NCBI GenBank assembly: GCA_030613055.1
Contig: JAUWMR010000015.1
Span: 1-64,000, forward strand
Length of the DNA stretch: 64,000 nucleotides
Reading direction: 5' to 3'
DNA from: Desulfobacteraceae bacterium
Lineage (GTDB): Bacteria; Desulfobacterota; DSM-4660; Desulfatiglandales; Desulfatiglandaceae
The position numbers were made by a program, and so were the translations under genes. Each line of letters starts with the position of its first letter. The first letter of the stretch is position 1. Of the stretch, positions 25,992 to 35,996 are shown piece after piece. Below the pieces are notes generated by a model that worked only from the letters and a program-made list of their open reading frames with translations, had not been told where the DNA came from and ran no database searches.

Positions 25992-26720
25992 GTGATGATA
26001 AAGGATCTCAATAAATACATCCTCGTAGATCCTGCTTTCTTCGCTCTCTCCTGGCTGTTCAAGGATTTCACACCCCTTTCCTTTGACATCAAAGATATGC
26101 CCCGGCCCGACCATGTCCTGATCACCCATGGTCATTACGACCACTTAGACAAGACATCCCTTGCTTCTCTTGCAAAAGACACCCATCTGATTACGCCTTT
26201 AGGCTACAATGAAGTCTTTGATGACCTGGAAATGAAACAACGCACACAAACGGACTGGTTTGATACCTTCAAGGACGGTAAATTAGAGATCATGCTTCTT
26301 CCTTGCAATCACTGGACCATGCGGAACCCCATAACAGGCCCTAATACGTCTTTATGGGGCTCATTTCTGATCAAGACTGCAAGCGGAACCACCATCTTCA
26401 TTTCCGGGGACACGGCCTATTTTGAAGGCTTTCGTGAAATCGGCAGAGAGTTTTCCATTGACCTGGCAATCATCAACCTTGGCGCATACGAACCCCGGTG
26501 GTTTATGGCATCCAGCCACATGAACCCGGAGGAAACAGTGCGGGCATTTCAGGATCTTCGCGCTAAAAAGCTCCTTATTGTTCACTGGGGCTCCTTCCGT
26601 TTGGGGGACGAGCCGGTCCATTTCCCACCGATTTACATCCGGTCGGAATTAGAAAAAGAAGGGCTTTCGGATCGTCTTGTATACCTACGCCACGGCCAGA
26701 CCCTGTTCTGGGATAAGTAA
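25992..26720 (+). CDS. MBL-fold metallo-hydrolase (UlaG/NAPE-PLD-like), uncertain start
   Basis: The open frame from GTG 25992 gives 242 residues: metal motif THGHYDHLD (about 45-53), CNHWTMR, ISGDTAYFEGF, SSHMNPEE and VHWGSFRLGDEP. This is the N-acyl-phosphatidylethanolamine phospholipase D/UlaG-like branch of beta-lactamase-fold hydrolases, acting on phosphodiester or lactone substrates. Translating further upstream in the same frame (25965-25991) gives ITFIKHASV, exactly the expected first strand and WxGHAS-like motif of the family. The true protein therefore starts earlier, but no ATG/GTG/TTG in that frame was found nearby. Possibly a rare start codon or a lost start. Confidence 0.82.
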   Translation: MMIKDLNKYILVDPAFFALSWLFKDFTPLSFDIKDMPRPDHVLITHGHYDHLDKTSLASLAKDTHLITPLGYNEVFDDLEMKQRTQTDWFDTFKDGKLEIMLLPCNHWTMRNPITGPNTSLWGSFLIKTASGTTIFISGDTAYFEGFREIGREFSIDLAIINLGAYEPRWFMASSHMNPEETVRAFQDLRAKKLLIVHWGSFRLGDEPVHFPPIYIRSELEKEGLSDRLVYLRHGQTLFWDK

Positions 26721-26822
26721 CAGTTCTCAGGTGTTATTAAAAAACTTGGCTTTTTTACCTTTTTGCGCAAGAATGTATTGGTAACTTCCCTACACTGATC
26801 ATGTTAATTGGAGGCTATAGTG

Positions 26823-29800
26823 ATGGAAAGCGTCAAGAAATACCTGATGCCGGTGCATTCGGTCGCCAAATTTAAACACATGGTGACAGTAGTCCTGGCA
26901 ATATGTCTGCTTATATGTTCGTCCCCTCTTTTGTGCGCGGAGGATAACCCGACTAAAAAGGTCCTCGTGCTTAATTCATACCACCAGGGATTTGCATGGT
27001 CGGACGGTATTACGGAAGGAATCAAGTCTGAGCTAAAAGGATCGAGACCGGATATAGAGATAGATATAGAGTATATGGACACCAAGCGAATATATGACAA
27101 AAAGCACCTTGCGAATTTGTATGAACTGTATAAACATAAATTCAGAAAAAGAGACTATGACCTTATCCTTACATCTGACGATAATGCATTTAGTTTTGTG
27201 CTCAAGTATCACGACGAACTGTTTCGCGATAAGCCGGTGGTTTTTTGCGGCCTTAATTCCTTAGATAAGTCTTTAGAGGCCCATCTTTCAAAACTCGGAT
27301 GGATTACAGGCTCTGTAGAGATGTATGATATAAAGGGGAATCTTGATCTGATACGCAAGTTACACCCCAATGTTAAGCAAATTGCAGTGATTTGTGACAC
27401 GACAATAAGCTCTCAAAAGTGCAAACGAAAAGTGCAGGAAGCAGAATCTTCCCTGCCTGCGTCAATCAAATTCTATTATCTCGAAGAAGATGCTTATATG
27501 GAAAGTATTATTGCACAGGTAAAGGAGTTGCCACCGGATAGTATAATTCTTTTGATGTCGTTTTTTAAAGACCGGGGAGGTGCATATTATTCGCCGGAAA
27601 CCGGCGGCAAAATGATTTCCGAAAAATCCCCGTTTCCCAATTACAGTGCGTGGGATTTTTATTTAGGTCATGGAATCACAGGAGGCCTTATTACCAGTTC
27701 CAACGCCCAGGGTGAAATAGGGGCAAAAATTGCATTACGTGTTTTAAATGGAGAAAAAATCTCAGATATTCCGGTAACAAAAGAGCCCGCAAACTACTAC
27801 ATGTTTGATTATAATGAGCTTAAGCGTTTTGGTATCAAGCATAAAGACTTGCCCGACAACAGCATTGTTATCAACAAACCTTACTCCTTCTATTCTGAAC
27901 ACAAAAGTCTGATTCATAATATTCTTGGTGCTATTTCAGTTCTCACACTGACAATCATTGTCCTCGTCGTAAATATATTAAGACGCAGGCAGGCAGAAAA
28001 GTCCCTAAGGGAGAGTGAGGAGCGATTTCGCACATTTATTGACGCGGCCTCCTTTGAAGGTATTGTTCTTAACGACAATGGAATAATTCGGGATATTAAT
28101 CATCAATTTGCGGCTATGTACGGATATGAACGCGAAGAACTCATTGGAATGGATCCACTCGAAACTATTGCCCATGAGTACCGTGAAATCGTATCAAAAC
28201 ACATGAAAGAAGGATACGAAAAGGCCTATGAAGCAGTAGCTCTCAGGAAAGACGGTTCTCGTTTTCCCATTGAAATCCATGCCAGAAACATTCCTTTCCG
28301 TGGACGGACGGTCAGGACAGCGGCAGTATGGGATATTACCAATCGTAAACGAGACGAGGAGGCCCTCAGGGAGAGCGAAGAAAAATACAGGATCACTATT
28401 CAGAGTACTCCGGACTCCGTTACTATAACTCGGGTAAAGGACGGTCGTTATATGTATGTAAATGACGGTTTTTGCCAGATAACAGGTTACTCCAGGGAGG
28501 AGGTTATTGGCAAGACCCCCTCTGATCTGAACCTGATCGTTAACCCTGCCGACAGGGACGAACTCATAAGGATGCTTAGAGAAAAAGATGAAGTAACCGG
28601 TTTTGAGATCCAGTACAGGTTGAAAGATGGGGCTATTCTTGACACAATCCTTTCGGCAAGACCTTTAAAGTATGGAAAAGAAGACTGCCTGGTGGCTGTT
28701 GTCAAGGACATAACTTCGATCAAACAGGCCGAAAATGAGAGAATAGGGCTCGAAACCCAGCTCAGGCAGGCCCGGAAGATGGAGGCAATCGGCACTCTGG
28801 CAGGGGGCATTGCCCATGACTTCAACAACATCCTTGCAGCCATAATTGGCTATACTGAACTGGGACTGCTAAATACATCGAACGAGAAAAAAATAAAGCA
28901 TAGTTTCGAGGCAGTACTCACGGCGGGCAATCGCGCCAAAGATTTGGTAAAACAGATCCTTACCTTCAGCCGCCAAACAGAGCAAGAGAAAAAGCCGGTA
29001 AAAATCAGCTTGATAATTAAAGAATGCATTAATATGCTTCGCTCATCACTGCCAGCAACCATTGAAATTAAGCAAAACATTACAAGCGATTCCGACTCTG
29101 TCCTGGCCGATCCCACTCAAATCAATCAGGTGCTGATGAATCTCTGTACTAATGCGGCCCATGCCATGCGCGAAGACGGAGGCATCTTAGAGGTGAGCCT
29201 GAGAAATATCTCGATTGTGGATAGCGAATTGTGGATTGCCGACCCGGATAAACCCGAAACCCGAATTCCAAAATCCGGAATCGATTATCCTGATATCAAG
29301 ACAGGGCCCTACCTGGAATTATCCGTGAGTGACACCGGCCACGGCATAGAAGATCATGACCTGGAATGGGTATTTGATCCTTATTATACTACCAAGAAAG
29401 AAGGCGAGGGAACCGGGTTGGGGTTAGCCGTTGTCCGGGGGATAGTGCATGGTCATGGTGGTGGGATCACTGTCCAAAGTGAGGAGGGTAAAGGGTCGAC
29501 CTTTCACGTATATTTGCCCGTAATTGAACGGGTAATTGAACCGAAAACAGAGGAATTCCAATCACTTCCCAGAGGCAGCGAACATATCCTTTTTGTAGAT
29601 GATGAAGAAGCCTTAGTTGATATTGCAAAGCAGATATTGACACAATTAGGTTATCATGTTGATACAAAAACAAGCAGTATTGAGGCATTAGAGGCATTCC
29701 GCGCGCAACCGGATATGTTCGATCTGGTAATCACCGATATGACCATGCCTGTGATGACGGGAGATAAACTGGCCAAAAAGCTTCTCGAAATCCGCGGCAA

Positions 29801-29942
29801 TATTCCAATTATCCTTTGCACCGGATTTAATGAAAAAATATCTTCAAAAAAGGCTAAGGCCATGGGTATTCGTGAATTTGCCATGAAGCCATTATTGGCC
29901 CGTGATCTCGCAAAAACCATACACAAAGTTTTGGAAGAGTAA
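26823..29942 (+). CDS. Hybrid sensor histidine kinase with periplasmic ABC-type sensor, two PAS domains and receiver
   Basis: 1039 residues. Signal or anchor segment at about 15-38, then a periplasmic binding-protein-like domain to about 360 (KKVLVLNSYHQGFAWSDG, as in ABC sugar/tryptophan-type sensors). One membrane helix (ILGAISVLTLTIIVLVVNIL), two PAS domains (about 395-640), and a phospho-acceptor H665 in GGIAHDFNNILA follow. The ATPase domain has VSDTGHGIE and GTGLGLAVVRG. A C-terminal receiver has D972 (VITDMTMPV). I start at ATG 26823, with GGAGG 8 bases ahead, not the upstream TTG. It is transcribed alone. The output must be an unlinked histidine phosphotransferase or regulator. It likely senses a small periplasmic ligand. 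Confidence 0.88.
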   Translation: MESVKKYLMPVHSVAKFKHMVTVVLAICLLICSSPLLCAEDNPTKKVLVLNSYHQGFAWSDGITEGIKSELKGSRPDIEIDIEYMDTKRIYDKKHLANLYELYKHKFRKRDYDLILTSDDNAFSFVLKYHDELFRDKPVVFCGLNSLDKSLEAHLSKLGWITGSVEMYDIKGNLDLIRKLHPNVKQIAVICDTTISSQKCKRKVQEAESSLPASIKFYYLEEDAYMESIIAQVKELPPDSIILLMSFFKDRGGAYYSPETGGKMISEKSPFPNYSAWDFYLGHGITGGLITSSNAQGEIGAKIALRVLNGEKISDIPVTKEPANYYMFDYNELKRFGIKHKDLPDNSIVINKPYSFYSEHKSLIHNILGAISVLTLTIIVLVVNILRRRQAEKSLRESEERFRTFIDAASFEGIVLNDNGIIRDINHQFAAMYGYEREELIGMDPLETIAHEYREIVSKHMKEGYEKAYEAVALRKDGSRFPIEIHARNIPFRGRTVRTAAVWDITNRKRDEEALRESEEKYRITIQSTPDSVTITRVKDGRYMYVNDGFCQITGYSREEVIGKTPSDLNLIVNPADRDELIRMLREKDEVTGFEIQYRLKDGAILDTILSARPLKYGKEDCLVAVVKDITSIKQAENERIGLETQLRQARKMEAIGTLAGGIAHDFNNILAAIIGYTELGLLNTSNEKKIKHSFEAVLTAGNRAKDLVKQILTFSRQTEQEKKPVKISLIIKECINMLRSSLPATIEIKQNITSDSDSVLADPTQINQVLMNLCTNAAHAMREDGGILEVSLRNISIVDSELWIADPDKPETRIPKSGIDYPDIKTGPYLELSVSDTGHGIEDHDLEWVFDPYYTTKKEGEGTGLGLAVVRGIVHGHGGGITVQSEEGKGSTFHVYLPVIERVIEPKTEEFQSLPRGSEHILFVDDEEALVDIAKQILTQLGYHVDTKTSSIEALEAFRAQPDMFDLVITDMTMPVMTGDKLAKKLLEIRGNIPIILCTGFNEKISSKKAKAMGIREFAMKPLLARDLAKTIHKVLEE

Positions 29943-29985
29943 TGAAATTTGCGCGGAAGGGGGTTGTTTTGCCTGATCTCTGTAA

Positions 29986-32142
29986 TCACCAATGGCTGGA
30001 ATCCGTCTCTTTTTTCAAAATAATCCGTGCATCGACAATACTCAGTCCTTGCTCATGTACAATTACTGGATTTAGATCCATCTCCTGGATATCCGGGTAC
30101 GACCCTGTAATTTCAGAGACAGCCAGCAGCAACTTCCTTATGGCAGTTTTGTCTGCTGGAGGATAGCCACGGAAACCGTTAAGGAGTGCAACTGATCTGA
30201 TCTCATCTATCATCATCCTGGCAGAGCGTCCTGAAATTGGCAGAACCCTAAACACTACGTCCTTCAGTACCTCCACCATTATCCCACCGATACCAAACAT
30301 AATAACCGGCCCGAACTGATCATCACTTTTAGTGCCGACAATGACTTCTAACCCTTCACCCACCATCGGTGAAACCAGAACCCCCTTGATTGTTGCAGAT
30401 GGATTATATCTCTTAGCGTTATCCACGATCTTGTTGAAGGCCTGACGGATGTCCTTAGGGGTTCTGATGTTGAGTTTCACGCAACCGGCATCGCTTTTGT
30501 GCAGGATATCCGGTGATACAATTTTCATCGCCACATCCCCCTCAATCCTTTTTGACGCCTCAACCGCCTCTTTGGCAGAATGAACTAAATGATCAACATA
30601 TATCGGGACTCCATGCAAACTAACTAACTCTTTGGCCTCATTTTCCAGCAAGACCATACGGCCCTTGGCTCTGGCTTTCCGGAATATTTCGCGACCACGC
30701 GCCCTGGACTTTCGCCCCTTGCTAAACTGAAATTTTTCTTTTGCCTTATAACTGTGCAAGTAATGACCGTATTCTGCAAGTACACCCATACATTTGCAGG
30801 CAACTTCAAGGGAATCATATACCGGAATTTTATAATAGCGCAACAGATCTAAGGAATGGGGCCTGGCATAATTATACAGGCTATGAAGAACAATCGGCTT
30901 TTTGATTTCACTTACCAGCTTTCCCATCCGGTGCGCAGCATCTTCTTCGGAGAATGCCAGGATTTCGGCAAAGCGAATACTATAGCCACCAAAAAGCCCG
31001 ACTATCAGGAGTCCTCCTATATTGCTGTCGTGCAACAGAATATTGGCACATTCAGCAAAAATTTCCGGATTTGCATCGGCGCCGCCTGCGATATCAATCG
31101 GATTGCGCACCGAAGCCGCCGCAGGCAGGATCTTGCGCAATTTTGCCTTGGTTTTATCGCTCAACTCCGGGATATTTACCCCCAAGCTGGTCAATTTATC
31201 GGCGGCAATAGTCGCATGACCGCCACCATCAGCGAAGATTGCAATATTATTATTTCTAATGCATGGCAAGTTAGCGAGTGTTTCGGCAGCCGGGAACAAT
31301 TCATCGGAATCCTCTATGACTATTATACCCGCACGCCTAAAGGCGGTTATAGCAACCTCTGATATGCCGGCTAAAGCCCCTGTATGCGAACCGGCCGATA
31401 GTTTACCCGTGGCCGAACGACCACTTTTGAGCATAATAATCGGCTTGATACGCGTTGTTTGATATGCCTGTTGTAAAAATGTACGCGCATCACGCATTCC
31501 TTCAACATACATGAGAATTGCTTTGGTATCAGGATCTTCCTGGAAAAATGCCAGATACTCATGGAACTTGATATCGGCTTCGTTGCCAACCCCCACATAG
31601 TAGGAAATTCCCTGCTGGCTCCTGATCCCCGCTTCTGTAATCAAAGTCAGTGCCATGTTGCCGCTCTGTGTGAGCAGTGCAATATTTCCTTTAGGAGCCT
31701 TTCGCAACCCAACCAGATTTAAGTGGTTCTTGAGATTCATCATTCCAGAGGTATTCGGGCCGATCAAACGAATCTTGTTCTTTCTTGCCAAATCTACTAC
31801 TTGATCTTCGAAGGCCTTGCCTTTTTTTCCAAGCTCACCAAAGCCCCCTGCAATGATCACAGCGCCTGCGACACCTTTTTTCCCGCAATCTTCCAAAATC
31901 GCCGGAATCGTTGGAGCAGGTGTAGTAATCAAAACCAATCCAACCGGCCCTTCGATATCAGAGACCTGTTTGTAACACGGCAATCCCAGTATGCTTTCTT
32001 CCTTGGGATTAACCGGGTAGATCGCCCCCTCAAATTTTTCATCAAGCAGTATTTTAATGGCCTGAAACCCTCTTTTAGTTTCCGCCTTTGAGGCACCAAC
32101 AACTGCAATGGAGCTTGCGTTTAAAATCGGACTCAAACCCAT
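29986..32142 (-). CDS. Acyl-CoA synthetase (ADP-forming), fused alpha-beta type
   Basis: 718 residues. The alpha part (about 1-460) has a CoA-binding Rossmann fold (SIAVVGASK), GPNTSGMMN and the histidine segment AGSHTGALAG. The beta part (about 490-710) is an ATP-grasp domain (SKRIEGDVAMKIVSPDILHKSDAG, GIGGIMVEVLKDV, MDLNPVIV). It interconverts an acyl-CoA, ADP and Pi with the free acid, CoA and ATP, yielding ATP in anaerobic acid degradation. The adjacent upstream gene is an enoyl-CoA hydratase family member 3 bp away, so both probably act on the same CoA ester. The substrate is not deducible. Confidence 0.9.
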   Translation of the reverse strand: MGLSPILNASSIAVVGASKAETKRGFQAIKILLDEKFEGAIYPVNPKEESILGLPCYKQVSDIEGPVGLVLITTPAPTIPAILEDCGKKGVAGAVIIAGGFGELGKKGKAFEDQVVDLARKNKIRLIGPNTSGMMNLKNHLNLVGLRKAPKGNIALLTQSGNMALTLITEAGIRSQQGISYYVGVGNEADIKFHEYLAFFQEDPDTKAILMYVEGMRDARTFLQQAYQTTRIKPIIMLKSGRSATGKLSAGSHTGALAGISEVAITAFRRAGIIVIEDSDELFPAAETLANLPCIRNNNIAIFADGGGHATIAADKLTSLGVNIPELSDKTKAKLRKILPAAASVRNPIDIAGGADANPEIFAECANILLHDSNIGGLLIVGLFGGYSIRFAEILAFSEEDAAHRMGKLVSEIKKPIVLHSLYNYARPHSLDLLRYYKIPVYDSLEVACKCMGVLAEYGHYLHSYKAKEKFQFSKGRKSRARGREIFRKARAKGRMVLLENEAKELVSLHGVPIYVDHLVHSAKEAVEASKRIEGDVAMKIVSPDILHKSDAGCVKLNIRTPKDIRQAFNKIVDNAKRYNPSATIKGVLVSPMVGEGLEVIVGTKSDDQFGPVIMFGIGGIMVEVLKDVVFRVLPISGRSARMMIDEIRSVALLNGFRGYPPADKTAIRKLLLAVSEITGSYPDIQEMDLNPVIVHEQGLSIVDARIILKKETDSSHW

Positions 32143-32145
32143 TTT

Positions 32146-32955
32146 CTATCTCCCTTTAAATTCAGGTTTACGTTTTTCATTAAAGGATGCAATCCCTTCA
32201 TGCCAATCTTCTGTATTCATACAGGCCAGTATTGCCTCTGCCTCTGCCAGCAACACGGTTTTGAGATCTCGATCAGATCCCAGCCGTATAAGCTCCTTGG
32301 CAAAGGCCATTGAAATTGGGGATTTTTCCGCCAATTCTTTGGCAAAAGCAATAGTTTCAGGCAGAAGTTGTTCCACAGGAACCGACTTCATAGCTAAGCC
32401 AATATCCACGGCCGCCTTGCCATCCAGTATTCTGCCTGTATATATCAATTCTTTGGCCCGCGTGAGACCGATCAATTTGGATAATATGGATGTAAGCCCA
32501 CCTCCAACAAAGGTACCAAGACCTGTTTCAGGAAATCCGATGGTTGCTGTATCAGCCATAAGTAAAAAATCTCCATTTAATGCCATTTCCGTTCCAGCAC
32601 CCCGGGCAGGACCATTAACCGCTACAATAACCGGTTTTGGGAATTCATAGATCAATCTTGTAGTTTCGTGGGCAAGAAAAATATATTCCCGTCGTTGCCA
32701 TGGTGATCGCTCACCAGCCGCATGTGCCTTCAAATCAGCCCCTGCACAAAACGCCTGTTTCTCTCCATCCGCCCTTTTCCAGGCTGACCCAGTCAGGACT
32801 AATGCCCTTATTGACGAATCATTACGGGTACGATCAAGCACTATTTGCAGATCCAGATACATCTGTTCAATAACCGCGTTCATCCGTTCCGGACGATTAA
32901 GTCTAATAATACCTATGCTATCATCCTGATCAAATAAAACTGTTTCTAATTTCAT
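32146..32955 (-). CDS. Enoyl-CoA hydratase/isomerase family protein
   Basis: 269 residues of the crotonase fold. It has DSIGIIRLNRPERMNAV at the N-terminus, AFCAGADLKAHAAGE (oxyanion-hole segment), NGPARGAGTEMALNGDFLLMADTATIGFPETGLGT with the usual acidic residues, and a C-terminal helical tail ending KRKPEFKGR. It hydrates or isomerises a double bond in a CoA ester. It is the first gene of a two-gene unit with the ADP-forming acyl-CoA synthetase (3-bp gap, strong coupling). Confidence 0.9.
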   Translation of the reverse strand: MKLETVLFDQDDSIGIIRLNRPERMNAVIEQMYLDLQIVLDRTRNDSSIRALVLTGSAWKRADGEKQAFCAGADLKAHAAGERSPWQRREYIFLAHETTRLIYEFPKPVIVAVNGPARGAGTEMALNGDFLLMADTATIGFPETGLGTFVGGGLTSILSKLIGLTRAKELIYTGRILDGKAAVDIGLAMKSVPVEQLLPETIAFAKELAEKSPISMAFAKELIRLGSDRDLKTVLLAEAEAILACMNTEDWHEGIASFNEKRKPEFKGR

Positions 32956-33194
32956 GTCAGTATCTCACCTCAAAATAAATTGTTAAATGATAGAATAACG
33001 TTTTTGGCTATATTTGCCAATAGAGTAAAGAATCCACGCCCATCGAAGATCCCGCTATGCGGGGAAGGACATGGTTTTAAAATCGAAATAAACAATATCA
33101 TATGAATACCACACATTTGGGGACGCTCGTGAAATATTGACCCTTTTTTAATTATATAGAAGTATGTTATAAAAAAGCAATGAACATCATATGA

Positions 33195-33857
33195 ATGTCA
33201 AAATATCACGAGCGTCTCCTATTTATGGAAAAATATAACAACTACAAACAGCTGAGCGAAAATGAAACAGAAGGAAAGGATTATAACGTACATTACAGAC
33301 ACGGAAAATCCGGAATTGTAGTGATGGCACCTCATGGCGGCGGTATCGAACCGGGAACAACAGAGCTTGCAGATGCCGTGACCGGTAATGAACATTCCTT
33401 TTACAGTTTTGACGGCCTGAAGAAGCGAGGCAATTCGGATCTTCACATTACCAGCAGGCAGTTTGACGAACCCATTGGGACCGACATCGCGAAAGATTCT
33501 CAATCAATTATTACAATACACGGCTGCAAGGAAGAAGGAGAAGTCGTTTACATAGGAGGCCGGGATAAATCGCTTAAGGAAAATCTAAAAAAAGCGCTCA
33601 GACGCGCCGGATTTTCCATCAAAGAAACCCCCCGTTTCCCTGGAAAGCACGAATTAAATATTTGCAATCGAAGCCAAACCGGCAAGGGTGTTCAGCTTGA
33701 AATTTCCATGGGATTGCGCCGCACCATGTTCCAGGATATCTCACGCATCAAAAGGAAAAAGACCACAAAGGTCTTTGATAAGTTTGTCACCGCTATAAGA
33801 AATGTCTTGTCAGATTTTAAAGTATTGGAAGTATTATGTCTTACTACATCTGTTTAA
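33195..33857 (+). CDS. Poly-gamma-glutamate hydrolase family protein (PghP/DUF867-like)
   Basis: 220 residues. Recognised by KSGIVVMAPHGGGIEPGTTELADAV (about 40-64), SFYSFDGLKKRGNSDLHITSRQFDEP, ITIHGCKE and VQLEISMGLRR, the pattern of zinc peptidases related to phage PghP, which cut gamma-linked polyglutamate. No signal peptide is visible. The ATG at 33195 and an internal ATG at 33225 both lack a clear ribosome site. The gene ends inside the convergent LytTR gene (14-bp overlap). PghP-like genes in phage-free genomes are of unclear role. Here no other phage gene is near. Confidence 0.82.
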   Translation: MSKYHERLLFMEKYNNYKQLSENETEGKDYNVHYRHGKSGIVVMAPHGGGIEPGTTELADAVTGNEHSFYSFDGLKKRGNSDLHITSRQFDEPIGTDIAKDSQSIITIHGCKEEGEVVYIGGRDKSLKENLKKALRRAGFSIKETPRFPGKHELNICNRSQTGKGVQLEISMGLRRTMFQDISRIKRKKTTKVFDKFVTAIRNVLSDFKVLEVLCLTTSV

Positions 33858-34611
33858 ACAGATGGGCATAGGACCTGCTGACTGTAAGGGTTTCCGGCAG
33901 ATCTTTGAGCCTGATAACGGATCGTCCGGTCAAAGAACGGCTTACATTAGAGATACACTCAGCATTGACTATCGTCCCCCTGTGGATACGCCAGAACTTA
34001 TTGGGGTCCAATTCATCGGCCAATTCCTTAATTGGCTTTCTGATCAAAGATTCACCCTCTTTTGTTATTACAATGGTGTATTTGTCGCTTGCCTTAAAGT
34101 AATATACATCATCTACAGGAATCAGCCGGATGCTATCTCCCTGCTGGACCTTGAGCCATTTCAAATAGCCGGGCTTTTCAATATCCTGCAGGTTAGCCAC
34201 CAATCTATTAACAATCTCAGAAAAATCCATGGGAGGTTTGGTCGAGGCAGCGATTTGTTCTTTTAGACGTTTGGCCGTCCTTTCCAGTCTCTCGCGGGTT
34301 ACGGGTTTCAGGAGGTAATCAATGGCCTCATTCTCAAATGCCTCTACCGCGTATTGATCATAGGCCGTAATGAAAACGATCCGGCATGTACCCGCGATCT
34401 TCTTAGCTACTTCCATCCCGGAAAGGCCTGGCATCCGGATATCGAGAAAAGCAATATCGGGCCGGTATTCATCTATCAGCTCTAAGGCCTCCTGACCGTT
34501 TCTGGCCTCACCGCATATGACAAGATCCGGCCAAATCTCGGAAAGCCGCGATTTCAGGTACGACCTTAACTGCTCTTCGTCATCCGCGATGATTGCCTTG
34601 ATCTTACGCAT
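33844..34611 (-). CDS. LytTR-family response regulator
   Basis: 255 residues from ATG 34611. The receiver has D57 (IAFLDIRMPG) and YLLKPV. The LytTR DNA-binding domain (about 150-252) has YYFKASDKYTIVITKEGESLIRKPIKEL and FWRIHRGTIVNAECI. LytTR regulators bind direct repeats and often control envelope, polysaccharide or autolysis genes. The partner kinase gene lies upstream on the same strand after a 332-bp spacer. An alternative GTG start at 34626 has no ribosome site. The 3' end overlaps the convergent hydrolase gene. Confidence 0.9.
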   Translation of the reverse strand: MRKIKAIIADDEEQLRSYLKSRLSEIWPDLVICGEARNGQEALELIDEYRPDIAFLDIRMPGLSGMEVAKKIAGTCRIVFITAYDQYAVEAFENEAIDYLLKPVTRERLERTAKRLKEQIAASTKPPMDFSEIVNRLVANLQDIEKPGYLKWLKVQQGDSIRLIPVDDVYYFKASDKYTIVITKEGESLIRKPIKELADELDPNKFWRIHRGTIVNAECISNVSRSLTGRSVIRLKDLPETLTVSRSYAHLFKQM

Positions 34612-34943
34612 GGTGTAATAGTTCACCTATTAAAAAATATTTAGACAGGATTACAGGATAAACAAGATTTTTTGTCCAGTACATCCTTTAACAAATCCTT
34701 TATTATCACAACATTAATCTTTTCCCCCGGACAGTCATGGCTATAGTTGACTAAACCTTGGCGTTTCAAACCTACGCCGGCCAAAACCGCTACGCACACA
34801 GTATAGCACGTCATGCCTGAGATAGAACTGTTCTCACCCGGGCCGGGATCACCATTAACAAACTTTATTTTAACAGGATAACTGTTATGATTTACAAAAT
34901 TAAAACATTCTCCCGCTGTAAGCGGGATTAATCCTGTCAATAA
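34612..34943. other. Spacer between LytS-like kinase and LytTR regulator genes
   Basis: No convincing gene. It includes a short degenerate repeat, TTAGACAGGATTACAGGAT (near 34641), that recurs near 60331 as TTAGACAGGATAACAGGAT. The spacer probably results from repeat insertion into a formerly compact operon. Confidence 0.5.
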
Positions 34944-35996
34944 TCATACGACTGAACTTGCCGGATAAGGAACCTCAATAATGGCTTTCAGGCCAGAAGG
35001 CCGGTTCTCTTCTAAGATCAATCTCCCTCTGTCGCCATATAATGATTTCAGCCGTTCCCTGATATTGGAAAGGCCGAGACCCGAACCACTACCTTTATAC
35101 AACCCAACACCGGTATCAGCGATCTCCAACCGCAGTATGCCCCCATTTTCCTCTCCGCGTATGGATACCTCCCCTCCTTCAATCTTTGGTTCAAGCCCGT
35201 GCTTTATCGCGTTTTCCACCAATGGCTGGAGCAGCATTGGAGGAAATGGAATATCCTTTATGCTTTCAGAGACCTCGATTTTGTAACACAACCTGTCTTC
35301 CATCCGGACCCTGAATATATTGAGATAGGCCCGTATCATCTCAAGCTCCTGTCCAACGGTAATTGTACCCTCCCTTGTCTTTTTAAGGGACGTTCTCAAA
35401 TAATGGATAAGGTCCATTAGCATATCCTGTCCCTTTTTATGATCCGTATCGAGCAGGCTCAATATGTTGGACAGGGTGTTGAACAGGAAGTGGGGCTCGA
35501 TCTGGGCCTGGAGGAGCTTCAGGTTACCTTCTACGGCCTTTTTTTCACTAATGAGCCTTTTTATCCTTTCTTCCTGAACAAGGACTTTGGTGGCGGAGAT
35601 GGTTTCCCGGGAGAAAAAGAAATAACTAATCATGGATCCAAACAGGATGCCAAGGATTATTATCTGGAACACACTGTATTTTTGGAAAAATATAGAGGGG
35701 CCTATTCCCGCAACTACCGTGCCCAATAGGGCTCCACTGGCTGATCCTATGATCATAGCGATAAATATGGCAGCCACCTGGATAAAGGGTTTAGCGGATT
35801 TAAAAAGGAAATGGACGATCATGACACATGAACAAATAGACATACCGATACATTGAGTAATGATGAAGGTGTCCACAAACCCGCCACCGAATCCCAGAAA
35901 AGTCAGGAATATGGCAATAACGGTGTTAAAAAATGCCGTGTAGAAAAAGGACTTGAGGACCCTCTTTCGATCTATCACTGTCGATCCAAATTCCAT
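34944..35996 (-). CDS. LytS/YpdA-like sensor histidine kinase
   Basis: 350 residues. Residues 15-128 hold about four membrane helices without a large external loop. A coiled region (EERIKRLISEKKAVEGNLK) leads to the His_kinase domain with H169 (LQAQIEPHFLFNTLSNI). The ATPase domain follows (MLLQPLVENAIKHGLEP, IADTGVGL, GSGLGLSNIRERL). This is the kinase type that pairs with LytTR regulators. It is expected to sense a membrane-associated or small diffusible signal. Confidence 0.9.
   Translation of the reverse strand: MEFGSTVIDRKRVLKSFFYTAFFNTVIAIFLTFLGFGGGFVDTFIITQCIGMSICSCVMIVHFLFKSAKPFIQVAAIFIAMIIGSASGALLGTVVAGIGPSIFFQKYSVFQIIILGILFGSMISYFFFSRETISATKVLVQEERIKRLISEKKAVEGNLKLLQAQIEPHFLFNTLSNILSLLDTDHKKGQDMLMDLIHYLRTSLKKTREGTITVGQELEMIRAYLNIFRVRMEDRLCYKIEVSESIKDIPFPPMLLQPLVENAIKHGLEPKIEGGEVSIRGEENGGILRLEIADTGVGLYKGSGSGLGLSNIRERLKSLYGDRGRLILEENRPSGLKAIIEVPYPASSVV

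Noticed and set aside
34641-34940. 99-codon minus-strand ORF between the LytS-like and LytTR genes
   Set aside because: Its end derives from the CAGGATTACAGGAT repeat, it has no ribosome site or domain, and a similar repeat-based reading occurs near 60331.
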